Origin: a bacterium 1xD8-48
Lineage (GTDB): Bacteria; Bacillota; Clostridia; Lachnospirales; Lachnospiraceae
Direction: 5' to 3'
Assembly (NCBI GenBank): GCA_009917455.1
Contig: QZDS01000005.1
Span: 124,001-188,000, forward strand
DNA length: 64,000 nucleotides
This document shows positions 44,321-52,120 of this stretch, piece after piece. Every line of letters begins with the position of its first letter. Position 1 is the stretch's first letter. Made by a program: the position numbers and the translations under genes. The notes under the pieces were generated by a model, which saw only the letters and a program-made list of their open reading frames with translations, ran no database searches and was not told the DNA's origin.

Positions 44321-44983
44321 TTGAAGACAATCTTAATCATTGACGATGATGTGAATATAGGAAACATGCTTGAAGAAATACTGAAAAAGGAGGGCTTCGG
44401 CGTCCTGAGGGCTTATTCCGGGACGGAAGCCCTGCTTCTGCTTTCACAAATCCGGCCGGATTTGATTTTGCTCGATTTGATGCTGCCGGGGTTAAACGGG
44501 GAAGAGCTTTTGCCGCAGATTAAGGAAATTCCGGTGATTGTGGTCAGCGCAAAGGTGGGAATTGATGAAAAGGTGGAGCTTTTAACGGGCGGGGCGGTGG
44601 ATTATGTCACGAAGCCCTTTGACACCAGAGAGCTTGTTGCCAGAATCCGCGTCCATTTGCGGGAAAATGTATCCGGCTTTGGCGTGTGCCTTTCTTTTGC
44701 GGATATTGTGATGGAGACGGATATCCGCAGGGTTTGCGTAAGGGGCAGTCAGATAAGGCTTACGCGCACGGAATACGCGATTTTAAAGCTTCTTTTGCTG
44801 AATCCCTCCCGGGTGGTTACCAAATCGGCAATACTGGATAAAATCAGCGAGGACACGCCGGACTGCATGGAAAGCTCCTTAAAGGTACACATCAGCAATC
44901 TTCGCAAAAAGCTCCGGGAGGCGTCGGGGAAAGATTATATTGAGGCGGTGTGGGGAATCGGTTTTAAGCTGAAGGGGGAATAA
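44321..44983 (+). CDS. OmpR-family response regulator
   Basis: The 220-residue protein has a receiver (LIIDDDVNIG, phospho-acceptor Asp52 in LILLDLMLPG, lysine in DYVTKPFD) and a winged-helix DNA-binding domain (LTRTEYAILKLLLLNPSRVV, SSLKVHISNLRKKL, IEAVWGIGFKL). The start is a TTG at 44321 behind AAAGGGG; no ATG gives a better N-terminus. It is presumed to be phosphorylated by the histidine kinase at 46842 and to control the ABC transporter between them. The repeats at 44993-45034 just downstream are its probable target. Confidence 0.93.
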   Translation: MKTILIIDDDVNIGNMLEEILKKEGFGVLRAYSGTEALLLLSQIRPDLILLDLMLPGLNGEELLPQIKEIPVIVVSAKVGIDEKVELLTGGAVDYVTKPFDTRELVARIRVHLRENVSGFGVCLSFADIVMETDIRRVCVRGSQIRLTRTEYAILKLLLLNPSRVVTKSAILDKISEDTPDCMESSLKVHISNLRKKLREASGKDYIEAVWGIGFKLKGE

Positions 44984-44992
44984 TCTGATTAT

Positions 44993-45034
44993 CTTTACCG
45001 TATCTTAACCCTTTCCTTAACCGCTTTCTTAACT
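44993..45034 (+). promoter_or_regulatory. Four direct repeats (CTTAACC type) upstream of the ABC genes
   Basis: CTTTACC (44993), CTTAACC (45004), CTTAACC (45016) and CTTAACT (45028) recur every 11-12 bases and end 9 bases before the TATAAT at 45044. Tandem spaced repeats of this kind are typical of OmpR-family activator sites. Confidence 0.7.
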
Positions 45035-45043
45035 CTTTTCTCT

Positions 45044-45049
45044 TATAAT
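45044..45049 (+). promoter_or_regulatory. -10 element of the ABC transporter promoter
   Basis: A perfect TATAAT with no acceptable -35 box at 16-18 bases, which fits an activator-dependent promoter. The start codon is 25 bases downstream. Confidence 0.7.
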
Positions 45050-45073
45050 GTGGACACAAAGGAGGTCAGAGTG

Positions 45074-45988
45074 ATGGAATATGTTCTTACAACCAATGCT
45101 TTGTGTAAGCATTATAAAAATTTTAAAGCCCTGAACGGGCTTTCCATGCATGTCCCCAAGGGGGCGATTTATGGATTTGTTGGGAAAAACGGCGCCGGAA
45201 AAACCACCCTTATCCGGCTGATATGCGGGCTGCAGCCGGCCACCGGCGGCGAGTTTACTCTGTACGGCGTAAAGGGGACGGACAGGGAGATAGGAAAAGC
45301 CAGGCACAGGATGGGAGCCGTGGTGGAAACGCCCTCTTTGTATCTGGATATGACGGCAAGGGATAATTTAAGGCAGCAGTACCGGATTTTGGAGCTGCCC
45401 TCCTGTGAGGGGATGGAGGAGCTTTTAAATCTGGTGGGGCTCGGCGACGTGGGAAGGAAGAAGGTAAGACATTTTTCCCTTGGAATGCGCCAGAGGCTGG
45501 GAATTGCCGTCGCCCTTGCGGGAGACCCGGATTTTCTGGTACTGGACGAGCCGGTGAACGGCCTTGACCCGCAGGGAATTATTGAAATAAGGGAGCTGAT
45601 TTTAAAGCTCAACAGGGAGCGACAGATAACTGTGCTTGTGTCCAGCCATATTTTAGGCGAGCTTTCAAAAATCGCCACCTGCTACGGATTCATTGACAGA
45701 GGCATGTTGGTAAAGGAAATCAGCGCCGGGGAGCTTTGGCGGGAATGCCGAAAGTGTCTTTGCCTTACGGTCAGCGACACAAGGGCGCTTGCGCGGGTTT
45801 TGGACGGCATGGGAATGGAATACACGGTTCTTTCGGATAACAGGGCGGATATTTACGGCGAGGCGGAGATTACCGCACTGGTGATGGCGCTGAATGAGCA
45901 GGGCTGCCGGGTGATTTCCGTGAAGGAAAGGGAAGAAAGCCTGGAGAGTTATTATATGAGTATCGTGGGAGGTGGGGAGAATGAATAA
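45074..45988 (+). CDS. ABC transporter ATP-binding protein
   Basis: The 304-residue ATPase has Walker A (GKNGAGKTT, about 36-44), the signature FSLGMRQRL, Walker B (FLVLDEPVNGLDPQGI) and the H-loop VSSHILGEL, so it should hydrolyse ATP. A C-terminal extension of about 90 residues is usual for drug/lantibiotic-exporter ATPases (BcrA/NatA group). The ATG at 45074 follows GGAGGTC; an upstream in-frame ATG at 45050 overlaps the -10 element. It overlaps the permease gene by eight bases. Confidence 0.93.
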   Translation: MEYVLTTNALCKHYKNFKALNGLSMHVPKGAIYGFVGKNGAGKTTLIRLICGLQPATGGEFTLYGVKGTDREIGKARHRMGAVVETPSLYLDMTARDNLRQQYRILELPSCEGMEELLNLVGLGDVGRKKVRHFSLGMRQRLGIAVALAGDPDFLVLDEPVNGLDPQGIIEIRELILKLNRERQITVLVSSHILGELSKIATCYGFIDRGMLVKEISAGELWRECRKCLCLTVSDTRALARVLDGMGMEYTVLSDNRADIYGEAEITALVMALNEQGCRVISVKEREESLESYYMSIVGGGENE

Positions 45989-46829
45989 TCTGTTTTGGGC
46001 AAATATCATCCGGCTTTGGAAAAGCAGGCTGACGGGGCTTGGAATCGCGGTTTTTTCAGGTCTTGCGCTGGTTCTTTGTATTGACCATTATTACTATTTC
46101 AGGGAGGATATGATTCTGGACGGCATTTTTTTCGGATATGTCTATATTGCAGGGATTCCCGTATCGGTGCTTGCGGGGCTTTTTCTGGGGGTGGAATACG
46201 GGGACGGGACCATCCGCAACAAGCTGATTGCCGGGCATAAGAGGAGCACCGTTTATCTTGCGAATTTTTTTGCTGTTTTTGCAGCTTCCCTTATGATGTC
46301 CCTTGCCTATATCGGGGTGATTTGCGCGGTCGGGATTCCCATGTTCGGGGGCCTTACGTCAGACTGGCAGATAATTGTTCTCATGCTGTTTGAAAGTGTG
46401 CTGACTCTCGGTGCGGTCTCGGCTCTTTTTACCATGGTGGGTATGCTCTGGCAGAATAAGGCGGTCTCGGCGGCGATATGTATTCTTCTGGCCTTCGGGC
46501 TGCAGATGCTTACGATTGCCGTCCAGTCAAAACTGGCGGCTAAGGAATTTTATGAAGGGAATGTCTATACGAGCGATGTGAGCAATGACGGCGAAATAGA
46601 GATGATTTCCCTTGAGGGGCAGCGAAATCCCAATTATGTGGGCGGGACAAAGAGGGTCGTGTATGAATTTATCTATGATTTTAATCCGGTGAGCCAGGGG
46701 CTTCAGATTGCCGACATGTATGCGGAGCATCCGAAGCATATGGGGCTTTTTCCGCTGTATTCCCTGATAATTATATTCGGGGTGACCGGGGAAGGAATCT
46801 GGCTTTTCGGGCGGAAGGATTTGAAGTAA
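45981..46829 (+). CDS. ABC-2 type transporter permease
   Basis: The 282-residue membrane protein has six hydrophobic segments, with a GVEYGDGTIRNKLIAGHKRS motif after the second segment that is common in BcrB/ABC-2 permeases. A hydrophilic loop of about 60 residues before the last helix faces one side of the membrane. With the ATPase gene it would form an export complex for a peptide antibiotic, lipid or similar compound. The ATG follows GGAGGTGGGG inside the ATPase gene. Confidence 0.88.
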   Translation: MNNLFWANIIRLWKSRLTGLGIAVFSGLALVLCIDHYYYFREDMILDGIFFGYVYIAGIPVSVLAGLFLGVEYGDGTIRNKLIAGHKRSTVYLANFFAVFAASLMMSLAYIGVICAVGIPMFGGLTSDWQIIVLMLFESVLTLGAVSALFTMVGMLWQNKAVSAAICILLAFGLQMLTIAVQSKLAAKEFYEGNVYTSDVSNDGEIEMISLEGQRNPNYVGGTKRVVYEFIYDFNPVSQGLQIADMYAEHPKHMGLFPLYSLIIIFGVTGEGIWLFGRKDLK

Positions 46830-46841
46830 AAGGAGTTTACT

Positions 46842-47729
46842 ATGGCTGGCATGGCGCTGTTTAGTCTGATACTTATGGCAGTAATCGGTTTCCTTGCGGG
46901 GAAGATTCTTCTTTTGCACCGGGCGGCGGACGAAATCGGAAGCAGGCTTAAGGAAAGACTTACTGTGGATACCAATACGCTGATTACGCTGTCCTCCCGG
47001 GATAAGCATATGCGCAGGCTTGCGGAGGAGATGAACAGCCAGCTCCGCATCCTGCGGAAGGAGAGGCAGCGCTTCCGTCAGGGGGATTTGGAAATGAAGG
47101 AGAGAATTACCAATGTTTCCCATGACCTGCGGACGCCCCTTACCGCCATCTGCGGTTATCTGGATTTGCTGAAAGAGGAGGAAAAACCGGAAAACGCACA
47201 GCGCTATATCCGGGTGATTACAGAGCGGGTGGAGGTCTTAAAGCAGCTGACGGAAGAACTGTTCCGGTATACGGTGGTAAGCTCCGCCAGGGAGGCGCTT
47301 CCTCTGGCGGAGATAAATCTGGGGAGCGTGCTGGAAGAGAGCATTTCCGCTTATTACGCGGCGCTTACAGGGCGCCGTATTATTCCTGAAATTTTTATTT
47401 CCGAAAGGAAGACGGTGAGGAAGCTGAACAGAAACGCGCTGCTTCGGGTTTTTGGAAACGTCATTGGCAATGCCATCAAATACAGCGGCGGTGATTTGAA
47501 AATCGAACTTACAGACAGCGGGGAGGTTGTCTTTTCCAACAAGGCGCCGGGGCTTGACGAGGTGCAGACCTCTCAGCTTTTTAACCGCTTTTATACAGTA
47601 GAAACGGCAGGTCATTCCACGGGAATCGGCCTGTCGATTGCACGCCTTTTGGTAGAGCAGATGAACGGGGAGATTACGGCCGTTTACAGGGAGGGGAGGC
47701 TGTGGGTGCGGATTTACTTTCCGGGGTAA
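46842..47729 (+). CDS. Sensor histidine kinase
   Basis: The 295-residue kinase has one clear N-terminal membrane helix (about 3-24) and no extracytoplasmic sensor domain, so the input may come from the adjacent transporter. The phospho-accepting His94 is in ITNVSHDLRTPLTAIC. The ATPase domain has NVIGNAIKYSGGDL and STGIGLSIARLLVEQ. Short-sensor kinases next to ABC exporters are typical of cell-envelope stress and immunity modules. The gene begins 12 bases after the permease stop. Confidence 0.93.
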   Translation: MAGMALFSLILMAVIGFLAGKILLLHRAADEIGSRLKERLTVDTNTLITLSSRDKHMRRLAEEMNSQLRILRKERQRFRQGDLEMKERITNVSHDLRTPLTAICGYLDLLKEEEKPENAQRYIRVITERVEVLKQLTEELFRYTVVSSAREALPLAEINLGSVLEESISAYYAALTGRRIIPEIFISERKTVRKLNRNALLRVFGNVIGNAIKYSGGDLKIELTDSGEVVFSNKAPGLDEVQTSQLFNRFYTVETAGHSTGIGLSIARLLVEQMNGEITAVYREGRLWVRIYFPG

Positions 47730-47739
47730 GGAAAAGCCT

Positions 47740-47768
47740 TTGCCGTAACCGGCGTTATGTGCTAGAAT
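47740..47768 (+). promoter_or_regulatory. Promoter for the MATE gene
   Basis: TTGCCG (47740-47745), 17 bases, TAGAAT (47763-47768), starting 10 bases after the histidine kinase stop. Confidence 0.7.
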
Positions 47769-47805
47769 AAAACCAGACATATGAAAATACTGGCAGGTTA
47801 CGGTG

Positions 47806-49179
47806 ATGAAGGGTGAAAACGGAGTGATGAAAAAGCAAAGATACGGTAAGGAAAATGTTCATTCGGCAATCGGGATGGCGTGGCCGGCGATTGTGGAATC
47901 TTTTTTTACGGCTTTTGCGGGACTGGTGGATTCTCTGATGGTGAGTTCCCTGGGTTCCTATGCCGTGGCGGCGGTAGGGCTTACCACACAGCCCAAATTC
48001 GTCGGCATGTCGGTTTTCTTTGCCATTAACGTGTCCATTTCCGCATTGGTTGCCAGACGGCGGGGAGAAAACAAGAAGGAGGATGCTAACAGAATTTCCT
48101 GTACGGCTCTTGTTTTTATCATAATAGCGGCTGTTATTTTAAGCATTCTTCTGGTGCTTTTTGCCGGGCCGATTATCAGACTGTGCGGTTCCACTTCCGA
48201 TACCCATGAGAGCGCGGTCATCTATTTTCAGATTATCATGGGAGGCATGATATTTAACGGCATCCAGATGGGCATTAATTCCGCCCAGCGAGGAGCCGGG
48301 AACACGAAGATTACCATGCGTACAAACGTCACATCCAATATCATCAATATCATTGCAAATTATCTTCTGATTAACGGTCATTTCGGTTTTCCGGCTCTGG
48401 GAATTCGCGGGGCGGCGCTTGCAACCGTGCTGGGAACGGTGGTTGCCAGCATTATGAGCGTGCTGTCCGTATTAAATAAGGATGGCTTTATCAGTATCCC
48501 TTATATTGTACAGAATAAAATCAAACCGGCATTCTCATCCTTTGTCAATCTGGTGAAGGTGGGGTACAGTGTGTTTTTCGAGCAGATTTTAATGAGGGTC
48601 GGTTTTATGATGACGGCCGTGATGGCGGCAAATCAGGGGACGGATGCCATGGCGGCTCATCAGGTGGGCATGAATATTATGGGACTTTCTTTTTCCTTTG
48701 GGGACGGACTGCAGGCTGCCGCTGTAGCGCTTATCGGCCGGAGCCTTGGAGCGGGTGATAAAGAGCTGGCAAAGGAATTCGGGCGGATATGCAGAATGAT
48801 GGGCGCCGTGATTGCGGTGTGCCTTTCCGTAATGTATTTCTTTGGCGCAAGACCTTTGTTTTCCCTCTTTTTTGCGGAGGAGCACATTGTTACTATCGGA
48901 GTGAATATTATGATGGTAATTATATTTGTGGTGGTGTTCCAAATCAGCCAGGTAATTTATATGGGGTGCCTGCGGGGGGCGGGAGATACCTTTTATACGG
49001 CAGTGGCTTCCACCATCAGCGTCACAATTATCCGTACCCTGGGCTCTTATCTGGGAGGCTATGTGTTCGGGCTTGGAATCGTGGGAATCTGGCTTGGGGT
49101 TCTGGCCGACCAGATTTCAAGGTTTATCTTTGCAACTGTCCGTTTTAAGGCCGGGAAGTGGACGGAGATTAAGATTTAG
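47806..49179 (+). CDS. MATE family efflux transporter
   Basis: A Na+ or H+ driven multidrug exporter with about 12 membrane helices in 457 residues. It begins with the family-like SAIGMAWPAIVESFFTAFAG and has a second repeat from about residue 240 (GYSVFFEQILMRVGFMMTAV). The substrate is unknown. Starts at GTG 47803, ATG 47806 and ATG 47827 are all possible; 47806 is used as the first ATG. It has its own promoter but lies directly after the ABC/two-component cluster. Confidence 0.93.
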   Translation: MKGENGVMKKQRYGKENVHSAIGMAWPAIVESFFTAFAGLVDSLMVSSLGSYAVAAVGLTTQPKFVGMSVFFAINVSISALVARRRGENKKEDANRISCTALVFIIIAAVILSILLVLFAGPIIRLCGSTSDTHESAVIYFQIIMGGMIFNGIQMGINSAQRGAGNTKITMRTNVTSNIINIIANYLLINGHFGFPALGIRGAALATVLGTVVASIMSVLSVLNKDGFISIPYIVQNKIKPAFSSFVNLVKVGYSVFFEQILMRVGFMMTAVMAANQGTDAMAAHQVGMNIMGLSFSFGDGLQAAAVALIGRSLGAGDKELAKEFGRICRMMGAVIAVCLSVMYFFGARPLFSLFFAEEHIVTIGVNIMMVIIFVVVFQISQVIYMGCLRGAGDTFYTAVASTISVTIIRTLGSYLGGYVFGLGIVGIWLGVLADQISRFIFATVRFKAGKWTEIKI

Positions 49180-49236
49180 GAATATTTATCCAGTCTTGTC
49201 CATATACTATAGAAATACTATTTTCAGGAGGTAGTT

Positions 49237-49473
49237 ATGGCAAGAGGGCAGAGGAGGACAATTGAGGAGAAAATTGCGGAAAAGGAGGAGCTGATTGCGG
49301 CTCTTCGGACAAGGCTCAAATCGGAGCAAAGCGAGCTGGACGCGCTGAACAGGGAAAAAAAGAACAGGGATTTGGACAGCCTGAATCAGCTTCTTGAATC
49401 CACAGGGCTTGATATCAGCGAAGCGTCCGATATTCTTCAGGATTATATTCAAAACCGCGCCTCCCAGTCATAA
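49237..49473 (+). CDS. Small coiled-coil protein, 78 residues
   Basis: I do not recognise the family. About residues 7-50 form a charged coiled coil (EEKIAEKEELIAALRTRLKS), followed by an acidic C-terminal helix. There is no cysteine, signal peptide or membrane helix. The AGGAGG ribosome-binding site is well placed, so it is probably translated. It has no operon partner within 50 bases on the left; an EAL/HDOD gene follows after a 211-base gap. Confidence 0.8.
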   Translation: MARGQRRTIEEKIAEKEELIAALRTRLKSEQSELDALNREKKNRDLDSLNQLLESTGLDISEASDILQDYIQNRASQS

Positions 49474-49684
49474 GCTGGGGGGCATAGCCTTCTCAGGCAT
49501 AGCTTTTTCAAAAAACTTTATATTTTTGATACAAAATTGTATTTTACTATGGAAATTATACCCTGATATTGTGTATAATGTTTACAGCAATACAGATACA
49601 GAAATATGTCGTCAGACGGCTGCAGGCTGAGGGTAGGTATCGTCAGGCTGCCGGATGGTGACAGATTGTAGAGGGACATGAAAT

Positions 49685-50908
49685 ATGCTGGTAACATTAA
49701 TTCCATTATTTGATGAAAAAATGAGTGTGCGCGCGTATTCTTTGTTTACGCGGAAAAAGAACTTTTTCCTGCTTCCAAGCCTGCTTGGCACAGGGGCGAA
49801 TGACGGTGCATCCAACATTGCCGGAGTAGAGGTGATTCAGAGCATAGGGCTTGAAACGATTTTAACTGACAAGGAAATATTTGTGCCTATCAATAATATC
49901 GCCATTTTTTCGGATGTTCTGGAGCAGAACGATATTCCCTGCGGACAGGTGGTTCTACTTATGGATACGTCCATTGAACCGGAGAAAATGTACATAAGCC
50001 GGCTGCAGGAATTAAAAAATCTGGGATATAAGCTGGCGGTACGCAAGCTTGAGGTGGCGGATTTTGAGAAGTACCACGAGATACTTCTTCTGATGGATTA
50101 TATTCTGATTGACGATAAGAAGGTTGATGTCAGAAAAGTCAGGCTTTATTTTTCAAAGGTATACCCCGGCTTAAAGGTATGCGTGGGGAATATCCTGAAT
50201 CAGGAGATTTATGACGCGCTGGTGAAAGAAGGCGGTTTTCAGCTTTATGAGGGAGAGTTCTACCGGATGCCCGTGACAAAAGGGGAAACGGATATAACTC
50301 CTATTAAGACAAACTATATTGAACTGCTCAATATGGTAAATGCGGACGACTTTGAGCTTACCAGGGCGGCGGATATTATCGGAAGGGATACCGCGCTCGT
50401 CATTTCCCTCCTCAAAATGGTAAACAGGATGGCGGTAAATTCCGAAATCACTTCTATCAGACATGCGGCTGCCATGCTGGGACAGCGGGAACTGCGCAAG
50501 TGGATTAACACGGCGCTGGCAGGAGAGCTTTATGCGGACAAACCCAATGAAATCACCAGACTTTCGCTGCTCCGCGCAAAGTTTGCGGAAAATCTGGCTC
50601 CTACATTTTCACTGGCGCTGCAGGCATCGGAGCTGTTTTTGATGGGACTGTTCTCGGTTCTTGATCTGGCCTTTGGCGAGCCAATGGAGGATGCTTTAAA
50701 GAGGGTGAAGGTATCAAAGGAGATTGAAGATGCCCTGGTACATGATAAAGGTATTTTTGCACCGGTGATGGAGTTTATGCATTATTATGAAAGAGCAGAC
50801 TGGCAGGAGGTATCCAGGCTGATGGTGCTGAAAAATATCGATATAGAGAAAGTGTATCAGGCCTATATCCAGACGTTGCAGTGGTATCGTGATTTGTTCT
50901 CGGAATAG
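49685..50908 (+). CDS. Degenerate EAL plus HDOD signalling protein (YuxH type)
   Basis: The 407-residue protein joins an N-terminal EAL-like fold (about 1-200) with a C-terminal HDOD domain (about 205-400), as in YuxH and related proteins. The catalytic E-x-L motif of c-di-GMP phosphodiesterases is missing: the aligned site reads AYSLFTR, and the metal-binding residues are not evident. It should therefore be a c-di-GMP sensor or protein scaffold. The ATG follows AGAGGG. A 16-bp hairpin after its stop separates it from the convergent DUF4317 gene. Confidence 0.87.
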   Translation: MLVTLIPLFDEKMSVRAYSLFTRKKNFFLLPSLLGTGANDGASNIAGVEVIQSIGLETILTDKEIFVPINNIAIFSDVLEQNDIPCGQVVLLMDTSIEPEKMYISRLQELKNLGYKLAVRKLEVADFEKYHEILLLMDYILIDDKKVDVRKVRLYFSKVYPGLKVCVGNILNQEIYDALVKEGGFQLYEGEFYRMPVTKGETDITPIKTNYIELLNMVNADDFELTRAADIIGRDTALVISLLKMVNRMAVNSEITSIRHAAAMLGQRELRKWINTALAGELYADKPNEITRLSLLRAKFAENLAPTFSLALQASELFLMGLFSVLDLAFGEPMEDALKRVKVSKEIEDALVHDKGIFAPVMEFMHYYERADWQEVSRLMVLKNIDIEKVYQAYIQTLQWYRDLFSE

Positions 50909-50918
50909 TATGATATAA

Positions 50919-50954
50919 AAGAAGCGGAAATCTGAAAACAGATTTCCGCTTCTT
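50919..50954. terminator. Bidirectional terminator between convergent genes
   Basis: A perfect 16-bp stem (50919-50934 with 50939-50954) with an AAAA loop. The T-tract is good only on the minus strand, so it chiefly ends the DUF4317/activase transcript. Confidence 0.9.
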
Positions 50955-50976
50955 AAATTCAGGGTGAAATGAAATT

Positions 50977-52119
50977 TTAAGCCTCCTGAAAATCCCCGCC
51001 GCTGCGAACAGAAATTCCGTTCACTTCCACGCTCTGGCTCAGCTCAATGACAAGGCAGGGCTTTCCGTCAAGGGTTCTGGTGGTTACCAGGTCTGTCCGT
51101 CCCGGGTTTACCTTCACCACCACATCCGGCGTTTTCACCTCAAAGGTTTTTGTGTTTGCCACATTATCCACGAGAAGGGAGGTTTTTTCTCCGGCAGCAG
51201 TGTCGTAAATCTGCTCGAAATCTTCCAGCTTTTCCTCGGCAACGCCGCTTTTTTCCAGAAGCCGTTTTACCTGCTGTCTGTCCAGGGTAAGAGGCTCGGG
51301 GATTTCCTTATGCTCGTCTATCATTTCCGTGAGGTTTTCATGGATGCTTTTTACCACCTCATACTCCGCGTCGCTCCCTAAGGTTTCTTCTATCAGGGAA
51401 TGGAAGGTCTCCTTCTGACTTTCTGCGGAAAGGGGAAGGCCGGCCCCTAAAATGGAATCCACGAATTCAGAATGAGCTTCCTCGGGATTTTTTGTGTAAT
51501 ATAAAGTGCTGTGAATATCGGAGCTCCTGTCATTAAAGCTGGGGAAAAGGAAACCGATTTGCGGCATTTCCACAATCCAGTCGCGAATCCGGTTGTGAAA
51601 TTCATTTGCCTCCGCGTCATAGGAAAGTCCCGGCTTTGAAAGGTTTACCGGGCAGATACAGCACATAATGTACTCGTAAACAGTGTCGGAGGCATCGTCC
51701 ATGGTAAGGCCGTCGCTGGTCTTGCCAGGAACGTCGTAAGCATCGTGAATCAGAAGAATCAGATAATTCCCCACATATTCATAGCTTGCGATTACCCTGT
51801 CATAAAATTCCTCCAGAAGGGCGTCATCCTTCAGTCCGCTGCCCCGAAGGCGCAGAAGAAATTCCTGGGTTCCCCCTTCTTCCTCGCTGGCAAGGGGAAA
51901 TTCCAAATCCAGAAGATTTTTCCCGACTGTGCCGGAGAGGGTCTTGCGCAGCAATTCAAAATATTTAAAGATTTCCTCCTCGGGAAGGGAGAGAAAGGCT
52001 TCTTTGAATTCTGTTTTTTTATTTTTTTCCCCGTCCACATAGCAGCCGCAGATGCGGGTGATGGAACAGCGGTTCGGGGTATACAGCCGTTTGATTTCGT
52101 TGACTTCCTGTTTAATCAT
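50977..52119 (-). CDS. DUF4317 family protein
   Basis: The 380-residue soluble protein matches the DUF4317 group of Firmicutes: IKQEVNEIKRLYTPNRCSITRICGCYVDGEKN at the start and the cysteine pair MCCICPVNLSKPGL in the middle. No enzymatic motif is evident. Its start lies one base after the stop of the 2-hydroxyacyl-CoA dehydratase activase and its ribosome-binding site is inside that gene, so both are made from one message. The tight link suggests a shared role; the function is unknown. Confidence 0.88.
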   Translation of the reverse strand: MIKQEVNEIKRLYTPNRCSITRICGCYVDGEKNKKTEFKEAFLSLPEEEIFKYFELLRKTLSGTVGKNLLDLEFPLASEEEGGTQEFLLRLRGSGLKDDALLEEFYDRVIASYEYVGNYLILLIHDAYDVPGKTSDGLTMDDASDTVYEYIMCCICPVNLSKPGLSYDAEANEFHNRIRDWIVEMPQIGFLFPSFNDRSSDIHSTLYYTKNPEEAHSEFVDSILGAGLPLSAESQKETFHSLIEETLGSDAEYEVVKSIHENLTEMIDEHKEIPEPLTLDRQQVKRLLEKSGVAEEKLEDFEQIYDTAAGEKTSLLVDNVANTKTFEVKTPDVVVKVNPGRTDLVTTRTLDGKPCLVIELSQSVEVNGISVRSGGDFQEA

Positions 52120-52120
52120 G

